Source of the DNA: Prauserella alba
GTDB taxonomy: Bacteria; Actinomycetota; Actinomycetes; Mycobacteriales; Pseudonocardiaceae
Assembly (NCBI RefSeq): GCF_024171735.1
Contig: NZ_JAMTCH010000003.1
Span: 360,841-424,840 of the forward strand
DNA: 64,000 nucleotides
Reading direction: 5' to 3'
Part shown: positions 57,664 to 64,000 of the stretch, piece by piece
How the letters are laid out: the number at the start of each line of letters is the position of its first letter
Numbering within the stretch: the stretch's first letter is position 1
Notes under the pieces: generated by a model
What the model was told of the DNA's origin: nothing
Databases searched by the model: none
The model's input: the letters and a program-made list of their open reading frames with translations, nothing else
Made by a program: the position numbers and the translations under genes

Positions 57664-58920
57664 GTGAGCGCTCACCGTGCACGAGAAGGGTCGGAGTCCG
57701 GCCTGTTGCGGGGCATCGGCGGGATCATGCGTCCCGAACTCGAGGATGTCGCCGGTGAGATCATCGCGGAGATCCGCGCGGCGATCCCCGAGTACCAGGG
57801 CTCGTTCGACGGCCCCTACGGCCGATGGATGACCGAAGGCGTACGGCAGGCGATCGCGCTGTTCGTCGACCGGCTCGGCGAACCGGCCGCGGCGACCGGC
57901 GGGCCGGCACATCCGCGCGGTTCGGCGCCGCTGGACGGTCACGAGGTGCACCGGAGGATCGGCAGGCAGGAACTGCACGAGGGCCGCAGTCTCGACACGT
58001 TGCAGCACGCCTACCGCATCGGCGTGCGGGTAGCGTGGCGGCGGATCATGCGCCTCGGCAGGCGCAGCGGCTTCTCGTCGGCCGTCATGTCACAACTGGC
58101 CGACCGCATGCTGGCGCTGATGGACGAGCTGTCGTCCGTGGCACTGGACGGCTATCGCGAGGCGAAGTCGGAACCGGCGGATCCGGTTATGGCGGCGCGG
58201 CGCAGGCTGGTCCGGTTGCTGGCCTGCGGACGCCCCGTCGCACGGGACGACATCGAGGACCTGGCCCGGCTCGCCCGCTGGCCGGTGCCCGACACGGTCA
58301 CCGCGATCGCGTTTTCCCCTCCGGTGTGGCCGTCGTCGGGAGAGGTTCCCTGCGACATGCTGGCGGATGTCACCGGTACGAGCCCGTTCCTGCTCGCCCC
58401 GGGTGCCGTGACGGCCGACGAGGCCGCGCGGCTGCAGGCCTCGCTGGTGTGCGGGCCCGTCGGTGTCGGCGTGCCGGTCGAACCGTTCGACGCGGCGGAC
58501 TCGTTGCGGCTCGCGCGGCGCGTGCTGACCCTCGCCGCGGACGGTGCGGCGTCGCCGGATGCCGTCGTGTGGGCAGAGGAACGCCTGCCCGAACTGCTGT
58601 TACAGAACGCGGACGCCGTCATCGCCCAGCTGCGCAGGAGGTTGTTCGAACCACTGTCGGAGCTGACGCAGCGGCAGCGGGAACGCACCATCGAGACCCT
58701 CCGCGCGTGGCTCGAGCAGCAGGGCAACGCCCACGCCATGGCGGACCGGCTGGGGCTGCATCCGCAGACGGTGCGGTACCGGATGCGGCGGATCGAGGAC
58801 GCGTTCGGGGCACGTCTCCGCGACGCCAGGGGACGGTTCGAGCTCGAACTGGCCGTGTACAGCCTCAGCGGCGGCGACCCTGCCGGTGGCGACTCTTCCG
58901 GTGGTGACGCGGGGAGCTGA
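57664..58920 (+). CDS. PucR/CdaR-type transcriptional regulator
   Basis: A 418-aa regulator. The N-terminal half (about 15-170) resembles the helical RsbT co-antagonist RsbRD-N-like domain (ELEDVAGEIIAEIRAAIPEYQ, QELHEGRSLDTLQHAYRIGVRVAW). The C-terminus is the PucR helix-turn-helix, LRAWLEQQGNAHAMADRLGLHPQTVRYRMRRIEDAFG (about 340-380). Such regulators control catabolic and secondary-metabolite genes in actinomycetes. The target is unknown. GTG 57664 is a tentative start; TTG 57652 is the other option. Confidence 0.88.
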   Translation: MSAHRAREGSESGLLRGIGGIMRPELEDVAGEIIAEIRAAIPEYQGSFDGPYGRWMTEGVRQAIALFVDRLGEPAAATGGPAHPRGSAPLDGHEVHRRIGRQELHEGRSLDTLQHAYRIGVRVAWRRIMRLGRRSGFSSAVMSQLADRMLALMDELSSVALDGYREAKSEPADPVMAARRRLVRLLACGRPVARDDIEDLARLARWPVPDTVTAIAFSPPVWPSSGEVPCDMLADVTGTSPFLLAPGAVTADEAARLQASLVCGPVGVGVPVEPFDAADSLRLARRVLTLAADGAASPDAVVWAEERLPELLLQNADAVIAQLRRRLFEPLSELTQRQRERTIETLRAWLEQQGNAHAMADRLGLHPQTVRYRMRRIEDAFGARLRDARGRFELELAVYSLSGGDPAGGDSSGGDAGS

Positions 58921-59126
58921 TTCGTCGCCCGGTGACAACCCGGCCGGAAAAGTTGTGCCACCGGTGAGCGCCCAGCGCGTGGTGGCGTGAATGCCTTGTT
59001 TCGGCCGATCCGACCGACCTAGCGTCGCTTGCGGCGATCCGGCGCGCCGGATCATCGCCACGAGATCGGCCGGTCTTGCACGAGTTGTCGCACCAACAGT
59101 CTTCACCCAACGGAGGATGGAGTTCG

Positions 59127-59756
59127 ATGCGTACACGTATGCCGGGCATCATGAGTGGTCTGGCCCTGTCGGCGGCGGTCGCCCTCGCAGCGGCCCCCGC
59201 CGCGTCCGCGGCACAGGACATCACCGTCACCAACCCGAACGCGGACGGAACGGTGGCCGCCACCGCCACCGACGTCCGCTTCGCCGACACCGACACGGGC
59301 ACCGAGGTGACCTGTTCGTCGTCGGCCGCCGACGGCACGATCGCCAGTGGAAGCCACACCACGCCCGCGGCCATCGGCGACCTGTCGGTGAGTTTCCAGG
59401 ACTGCACCGGCCCGCTCGGCGGTGTGTCGTTGACGCCGAACGACCAGCCGTACCAGCTGCACATCGGCGCCTTCGACAGTGCGACCGGCGTCTCGACCGG
59501 CTGGGTCGGCGAGGTCAACGTCAGCGTCTCGACCTCCACGTGCAGCTTCGAGGCGGTCGGTAACGCGCCGGGCCGGTACGACAACGGCACCGGCGACCTC
59601 ACCCTGACCCCGGACGTCGCACTGCCGGACGGGGTCGCTCCACTCGAAGCCAGGAACGTCGGCGGGTGCTTCGGAATGGTCAACGAGGGTGACGCGCTGA
59701 CCTTCGAGGCCGTCTACGAGGTCACCGACCCGGACACGCCGATCACCATCAGCTGA
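59127..59756 (+). CDS. secreted protein of unknown function
   Basis: A 209-aa exported protein. The signal peptide runs MRTRMPGIMSGLALSAAVALAAAPAASAA, with cleavage after ASA. The mature chain of about 180 residues is rich in Thr, Asp, Val and Gly and has four Cys (in TCSSS, DCTGP, TCSFE and GGCFG), enough for two disulfides, and looks all-beta. I do not recognise the family. GGAGGATGG is a strong ribosome site upstream of ATG 59127. It is followed by a very strong terminator. Confidence 0.85.
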   Translation: MRTRMPGIMSGLALSAAVALAAAPAASAAQDITVTNPNADGTVAATATDVRFADTDTGTEVTCSSSAADGTIASGSHTTPAAIGDLSVSFQDCTGPLGGVSLTPNDQPYQLHIGAFDSATGVSTGWVGEVNVSVSTSTCSFEAVGNAPGRYDNGTGDLTLTPDVALPDGVAPLEARNVGGCFGMVNEGDALTFEAVYEVTDPDTPITIS

Positions 59757-59777
59757 CACCGGCCCCGGACAGCAAAT

Positions 59778-59830
59778 GCCCCCAAGGGCACTTTGGTTGC
59801 ACTCAATGCAACCAAAGTGCCCTTGGGGGC
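59778..59830 (+). terminator. 24-bp perfect stem-loop after the secreted-protein gene
   Basis: The arms 59778-59801 and 59807-59830 are perfectly complementary, with loop CTCAA. The core CCCCCAAGGGCACTTTGG is a motif I recall from many intergenic hairpins in Amycolatopsis and relatives. It lies 21 nt after the stop and 16 nt before the convergent gene end. Confidence 0.85.
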
Positions 59831-59846
59831 CTCGGCGTGTCCGGTC

Positions 59847-60827
59847 TCATTCCGGTGGGTGGCCGACCGGGATGAGCATCGTCGGGATCTCGGACTCGGG
59901 CACGCCGAGCAGCTGCGAGAGGTTGGCGTCGTCGAAATCGGACACTGCGCAGCAGGCCAGCCCGAGGGCAGTGGCGATCAGGTACACGTTCTGCACCGCG
60001 ATGCCGGAGTCGACGTGCATCGTCCGGTAGTGCCGCAACGGTTTGCGCTCGAACGCGACGTCCATCTGCGTCGTCAGCGCGATCGTGACCGGTGCCGCCG
60101 CGAACTCCGGTTGCCAGTACACCTGCTGGAGCGGCCGCACCGGATCGGCCGTGGTCAGGCGGGTGAGTTCGTGGGCAATCGCCTCGTAGCGGTACACGCC
60201 CGGTTCGAGAATGTCGGTGCCGCGGATCAGCACGTACGCCCGCAGCAGGTCCAGCCCGTCGCCGCTCGGGGCCATGCCCATCGGGTGGTGTTCGGACCCG
60301 TAGGCCGGTTCGAACCGCTGCACGCCGAGTGCGAACCGCAGCAGCCCGCTCAGCGCAGCCAGATCCAGACCACGGTGGGCGAACACGTCCCAGGATCGGC
60401 GTTTGACCAACGTCTTGACCAGATCGGTGCGGGGCGGTTCGACGTCGGGCAGGGGAATCCGGCGCAGCGCGGGCAGGGTGTCCGGCGACGGCGGCGTCTG
60501 GCCGTTGAGCAGCCGGTGCACGGCGAGTGCGCGCTGCACGGTGTCGCGTACCGCAGGGTCGGTCGCGTCCCCGGCACCGGTGGCCTGCGGCGGTGCGGGT
60601 TCCGGCTCCGGCGGGGTGGCGGCGCTGTCCGGTGGGTCGTCGGGGTCGGGGAGGGCGTGGCGACCGCTCGTGCTGGTGTGCCGGGTGGTGGGGTGGACGT
60701 GGTCGGCGGCATGCTGGGGCTGGGGTGGATGCGGCTGGGGGTCCACACCGGGAGGCCACTCGTCGTAACCGGACGGGTGGTGGCGGTCGTACTCCGAACC
60801 CCAATCGTGGCTCAGCGGCTCACCCAT
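59847..60827 (-). CDS. SagB-type dehydrogenase / nitroreductase family protein
   Basis: A 326-aa protein. About 100 N-terminal residues are disordered (Pro, His, Asp). The nitroreductase-fold domain follows: KRRSWDVFAHRGLDLAALSGLLRFALG, GVYRYEAIAHELTRL, and HVDSGIAVQNVYLIATALGLACCAVSDFDD, the last typical of SagB/ThcOx FMN dehydrogenases that oxidise azolines in peptide natural products. No YcaO cyclodehydratase is in the window, so a role in azole peptide synthesis is unproven. ATG 60827 is chosen for GGGGAGGGA upstream. Confidence 0.8.
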   Translation of the reverse strand: MGEPLSHDWGSEYDRHHPSGYDEWPPGVDPQPHPPQPQHAADHVHPTTRHTSTSGRHALPDPDDPPDSAATPPEPEPAPPQATGAGDATDPAVRDTVQRALAVHRLLNGQTPPSPDTLPALRRIPLPDVEPPRTDLVKTLVKRRSWDVFAHRGLDLAALSGLLRFALGVQRFEPAYGSEHHPMGMAPSGDGLDLLRAYVLIRGTDILEPGVYRYEAIAHELTRLTTADPVRPLQQVYWQPEFAAAPVTIALTTQMDVAFERKPLRHYRTMHVDSGIAVQNVYLIATALGLACCAVSDFDDANLSQLLGVPESEIPTMLIPVGHPPE

Positions 60828-61025
60828 TGGTCCCTCCCCGTTACGCCTGGTCACGTCGAGCCCACGCCAGAACGCATCGTAACCGGTTCGGTCTAGGAAT
60901 CGGGCCGAGTGAGCGAAGCCACGAGCTCGTCGGGGCTCATGCGCCGGCGTCGTCGCGGGCCGCCGTGGTGATGATCACCTCGCCGGCACACGTGGCCGGC
61001 CGGTCGGGTCGGGAACCGGGGTGGG

Positions 61026-61772
61026 TCAGCCGCCGGTCAGATACCCGTAGTGCTCCCCGAACGGGCCGTCGAGGTGAACGGCGATCTCGCCGGCATCGAG
61101 GTTGGTGACCTGTTCGATCCGGTCGCGGCCGTCCCACCAGTACACCGCAGGCGTGACCCGTGTCCGCTCGTCCCTCGTGAAGGCGTCGGCAGCCATCCCC
61201 GCGAGCTGCTCGAGCGCGACGGCGAGATCCGGACCTGCCGGCACGTGGTACAGCAGCGCCGAGTTCACCGGGGTCGCCACCAGCGCACCGTGAACGAAGT
61301 CGTCCCGCCCGGTGCACCCGGTCAGCACCTCCGGCAGGAGCAGTGCGAGGGCGCCCGCGTGGTCGCCGGTCACCATCCACACGTCCTGCCCGATCCGCTC
61401 GGGACCGTCCACCGGCGCGGAACGAAGGTTGCTCATCGCCGTCTCGAACAGTTCCTCGGGGTCGTATCGGGCGACCGTGTCGCTGGTGAAGTAGCGGTAC
61501 ATGTCCGGCAGATCGTGTACGTAGAGCGTGAGCGTGCCCGGCAGCATCGACGTGGCGTACTCCCAGCCGAGTTCGTGGAGGTCGGCCGCCGCGGGAACCA
61601 ATCGCGGGAACACCGTGGCTTCGGGCGGCGCCGTACCGCTGGGCGGTGCCGTACCCGCGAGAGGCGCCGTGCCGCCGAGGGGTGCCGTGCCCGCAGGGGC
61701 GCTGTCGCCCAGTATGCGCGCGAGCCGTTCGTCGTCGGCCTCGTCCTGGCCGCCGAACAGGGGCGTGCTCAT
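61026..61772 (-). CDS. DUF1444 (YtpQ)-like protein
   Basis: A 248-aa protein. Residues 25-55 are repetitive (GTAPLGG/GTAPLAG/GTAPPSG). The rest resembles DUF1444: LTLYVHDLPDMYRYF, ARYDPEELFETAMSNLRS (about 105-122), DHAGALALLLPEVL, and FVHGALVATPVNSALLYHVP. This family has no known function. It lies upstream of the SagB-type gene on the same strand, 198 nt away. I am moderately sure of the family. Confidence 0.6.
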   Translation of the reverse strand: MSTPLFGGQDEADDERLARILGDSAPAGTAPLGGTAPLAGTAPPSGTAPPEATVFPRLVPAAADLHELGWEYATSMLPGTLTLYVHDLPDMYRYFTSDTVARYDPEELFETAMSNLRSAPVDGPERIGQDVWMVTGDHAGALALLLPEVLTGCTGRDDFVHGALVATPVNSALLYHVPAGPDLAVALEQLAGMAADAFTRDERTRVTPAVYWWDGRDRIEQVTNLDAGEIAVHLDGPFGEHYGYLTGG

Positions 61773-61866
61773 CGTGCTCCCGATTGGACGCGTGTCATGA
61801 GGCGGGCAGCCTAGCGTCCCGGCAGCGACGAGGTGGGCGAAACCGGCGAATCGGCACCCCGCCCCA

Positions 61867-61976
61867 GCGCCTTGTACTCCGGCGCCTTGTACTCCGGCGC
61901 CTTGGTACTCCTGCGCCTTGGTGCCTCAGCGCTCCATTGCCTCAACGCTCCGGTGCCTCAGCGCTCCCGTGTCTCA
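61867..61976. repeat. seven-copy 15/16-bp tandem repeat ending in the helicase stop codon
   Basis: Units of GCGCCTTGTACTCCG type start at 61867 and 61882 (15 bp), then 16-bp units at 61897, 61913, 61929, 61945 and 61961 grade into GCGCTCC..TGCCTCA. The last TCA is the stop codon of the minus-strand helicase gene. Confidence 0.85.
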
Positions 61977-64000
61977 GCGCCAGTCGTCGTCGGAGGCGAC
62001 GATCGTCAGCTGTTGCGTCGCACGGGTGAGCGCCACGTACAGCACCCGCCTGCCGGTGAGCGACTCGGTGATCAGCTCGGTCGGTTCCACGAGCGCGACG
62101 GCGTCGTACTCGAGGCCCTTCGAGTCGAGACTGCCGACGACCTTGAGCCGGTCCTCCGACTGGCCGGCCAGCCAGCCTTCCACCTCGGGGACGCGGTTCA
62201 TCGCGCAGATGACACCGACCGTCCCGTCGACCGCGTCCAGGAGCTCCTTCACCGCCGCGTGCACCGTGGTCTCGCGGTCGGCCGCGTCGGTGGTGCGGAC
62301 CTCCGGTTCCAGCCCGGTCGTGCGTACCGCGTTCGGCAGGTCCTCGTCCTCGGCGGCCCTCCCCGCGACCACCCGGGCCGCCAGGTCGAAGATCTCGGCC
62401 GAGTTGCGATAGTTCGTGCGCAGCGTGTAGCGGCGATGTTTCGTCTTCGGCCCGAACGCCTGCGTCCGTGCCTGTTCGGCCTCGACGGGATCCGGCCACG
62501 AACTCTGCACCGGATCGCCCACGATCGTCCAGCTCGCGTGGTCCCCGCGCCTGCCCAGCATCCGCCACTGCATCGGCGACAGGTCCTGCGACTCGTCGAC
62601 CACGATGTGCGAGTACTCGTCGTAGTGCGCGGGGCGTGCCGTGCGCAACCGGGCCGGATCGTCCGAGTCGCGCGTCTGCTCGGCGTCCAGCTCGATGTCC
62701 TGCGCGCGCTGCTTCCTGCGCTTCGGCGGCGGTCCGATCAGCACGCGCACCTCGTCCAGCAGCGCCACGTCCGCGACCGTCCAGTCGTCGCCGTCACCAC
62801 GCAGTGATTCCGCCAGCAGCGCGATCTCGTCGGAGGTGAGCACGTTCTTCGCCGCGCGCGCCAGCCGGTCGTCGTCGCCGAGCCAGCGCAACACCTGGGC
62901 CGGATACAGCACCGGCCACCACGCCACCAGGAACCGGTGGAAGTCGAGACGCTCGCCGACGTCGTGGATCACGTCGGCGCGGTCGAGCTGCGGACCGCCC
63001 GAGGCGGCGTTGGCCTCGGCTTTGTCGGCCAGCCATCCCAGCAGCGTCTCCGCGGCGCGCATCCGCGAGCGGTTGGGCGGCCCGCCGGCCGAATGCACCT
63101 TCCTGCGCGCCTTCTCCAGCTCCTTGGCGCCGAGTTTGAGGACCTCGCCCTTGTAGACGATCCGCAGCTCCGTGGGCGCGTCGGGCGGAGTGTCACGCAC
63201 CGCCTTCTGCAGCACCTTCCGCATCCGCAGTGAGCCCTTGACCGCGGCCAGCGGAGCTGGATCGTGCCGCGCCGCCTCCAGCCCGTCGAGGACCTCGCCC
63301 AGCGCTCGCAACTCGACGTTCGTCTCACCCATCGACGGCAGCACCCGCGAGATGTACGAGGTGAACACCCCGGAAGGGCCGACCACGAGCACGCCCGCAC
63401 CGCCCAGCTGCCTCCGATAGCGGTACAGCAGGTAGGCCGCACGGTGCAGCGCCACGGCCGTCTTCCCGGTGCCGGGTCCGCCGGTGATCTCCGTGACGCC
63501 GCGCCACGGCGCGCGGATCACCTCGTCCTGTTCCTTCTGGATGGTCGCGACGATGTCGCGCATCTTCTCGCCGCGCGCCCGGCCGAGGGCCGCCATGAGC
63601 GCGCCCTCACCGACCACCGGCATGTCGTCGGGCACCGACTCGGGCATCAGCACGTCGTCGTCGACGTCGAGCACCTGCTGTCCGGAGCACCGGATCACCC
63701 GGCGGCGCACGACGTCCATCGGCGCCTCGGCCGTGGCCTGGTAGAACGCGGCCGCCGCGGGGGCGCGCCAGTCGGTGACGAGGTTCTCGAAGTCGGCGTC
63801 GCGGATGCCGAGCCTGCCCACGTACACCGGTTCGGCGGCGGTGTGATCCAGCCTGCCGAACACCAGGCCCTCGTACTCGGCGTCCAGCGACTGCAGCGTC
63901 TGGTTCGCGTGGAACACCATCATGTCGCGCTCGAACAGCATCGAGGCCTGCTCGAACACGGCCTCACGCTGCGCACCGTGACCGATCTCGTACCCCTTCG
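61974..64000 (-). CDS. HelD/HelR-type superfamily 1 helicase, 5' end beyond the window
   Basis: About 674 residues are visible; the frame stays open to the right edge (KGYEIGHGAQREAVFEQASMLFERD), so the start lies outside. Motifs: Walker A TGGPGTGKTAVALHRAAYLLY, DESQDLSPMQWRML (motif II), QSSWPDP, TNYRNSAEIFDLA (motif IV), and LYVALTRATQQL (motif VI). FGRLDH and VGRLGIRDAD are features of the HelD N-terminal region. Actinobacterial HelD/HelR proteins bind RNA polymerase, remove it from DNA and can give rifamycin resistance. The subtype is inference. Confidence 0.88.
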   Translation of the reverse strand, partial: KGYEIGHGAQREAVFEQASMLFERDMMVFHANQTLQSLDAEYEGLVFGRLDHTAAEPVYVGRLGIRDADFENLVTDWRAPAAAAFYQATAEAPMDVVRRRVIRCSGQQVLDVDDDVLMPESVPDDMPVVGEGALMAALGRARGEKMRDIVATIQKEQDEVIRAPWRGVTEITGGPGTGKTAVALHRAAYLLYRYRRQLGGAGVLVVGPSGVFTSYISRVLPSMGETNVELRALGEVLDGLEAARHDPAPLAAVKGSLRMRKVLQKAVRDTPPDAPTELRIVYKGEVLKLGAKELEKARRKVHSAGGPPNRSRMRAAETLLGWLADKAEANAASGGPQLDRADVIHDVGERLDFHRFLVAWWPVLYPAQVLRWLGDDDRLARAAKNVLTSDEIALLAESLRGDGDDWTVADVALLDEVRVLIGPPPKRRKQRAQDIELDAEQTRDSDDPARLRTARPAHYDEYSHIVVDESQDLSPMQWRMLGRRGDHASWTIVGDPVQSSWPDPVEAEQARTQAFGPKTKHRRYTLRTNYRNSAEIFDLAARVVAGRAAEDEDLPNAVRTTGLEPEVRTTDAADRETTVHAAVKELLDAVDGTVGVICAMNRVPEVEGWLAGQSEDRLKVVGSLDSKGLEYDAVALVEPTELITESLTGRRVLYVALTRATQQLTIVASDDDWR

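Noticed and set aside
60893-60940. 15-codon minus-strand frame (MSPDELVASLTRPDS) upstream of the SagB-type gene, considered as a precursor peptide
   Set aside because: No clear ribosome site, no Cys/Ser/Thr-rich core, and no YcaO gene nearby.

Overview
The window is GC-rich actinobacterial chromosome with GTG/TTG starts, leaderless-type promoters, stem-loop terminators lacking long T-tracts, and a HupB with a Lys/Ala/Thr/Ser tail. From ilvBNC to recG the gene order is close to what I recall of the Mycobacterium tuberculosis Rv2973c-Rv3004 block: cfp6, ilvB-ilvN-ilvC, serA, leuB, an FAH-family gene, gltX with tRNA-Gln/tRNA-Glu, an IclR regulator, leuC-leuD, hupB, mutT1, ppk, fbiD, gpsA, ddl, a DUF3515 protein, thiL, ung, a DAK protein and recG. 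Extra genes are interspersed (NLP toxin-like protein, subtilisin-like protease, cimA, cysteine dioxygenase, MocR/PNPOx pair, CGNR/LysE pair). This suggests a member of the Pseudonocardiales (for example Saccharomonospora, Prauserella or Amycolatopsis); that assignment is inference.

Layout. 1-7.4 kb: an SDR oxidoreductase, a secreted NPP1/NLP protein, a DoxX membrane protein, ilvD, an APC amino-acid transporter divergent from a MarR regulator, and a PH-domain (Cfp6-type) protein with a repetitive tail. 7.5-12.4 kb: a 21-bp repeat array, then the ilvBNC operon behind a leader peptide and terminator (transcription attenuator). 12.4-22 kb: serA, a large secreted subtilase, leuB, then citramalate synthase (cimA) behind a second attenuator whose leader peptide has three consecutive Ile codons, then an FAH-family hydrolase. 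22-30.7 kb: FAD monooxygenase, gltX, HAD hydrolase, two tRNAs, IclR regulator, leuCD, hupB. 30.8-46.9 kb: mutT1-ppk, fbiD, plsC-gpsA, cysteine dioxygenase, PNPOx/MocR pair, ddl, DUF3515, a RAM-only protein, thiL, GNAT, gamma-carbonic anhydrase, ung, CGNR regulator/LysE exporter, rpmB. 47-54.5 kb: DAK protein, recG, pyruvate carboxylase. 54.5-64 kb: a frameshifted NmrA-like gene, AraC regulator, arginase-family enzyme, PucR-type regulator, secreted protein, SagB-type dehydrogenase, DUF1444-like protein and a HelD-type helicase running off the right edge.

Branched-chain amino-acid metabolism dominates. ilvD, ilvBNC, leuB, cimA and leuCD together supply most of the valine/isoleucine/leucine pathway, with citramalate giving a threonine-independent route to isoleucine. 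Two separate attenuators plus an IclR regulator with clustered 16-bp repeats upstream of leuC appear to control it, and an APC-type exporter sits beside ilvD. The other striking theme is non-coding: several intergenic gaps carry 21-bp (two helical turns), 17-bp or 15/16-bp tandem repeat arrays, mostly between convergent genes or at stop codons, and at least ten genes have a TAnnnT-like -10 box 6-8 nt before the start codon, the signature of leaderless mRNA.
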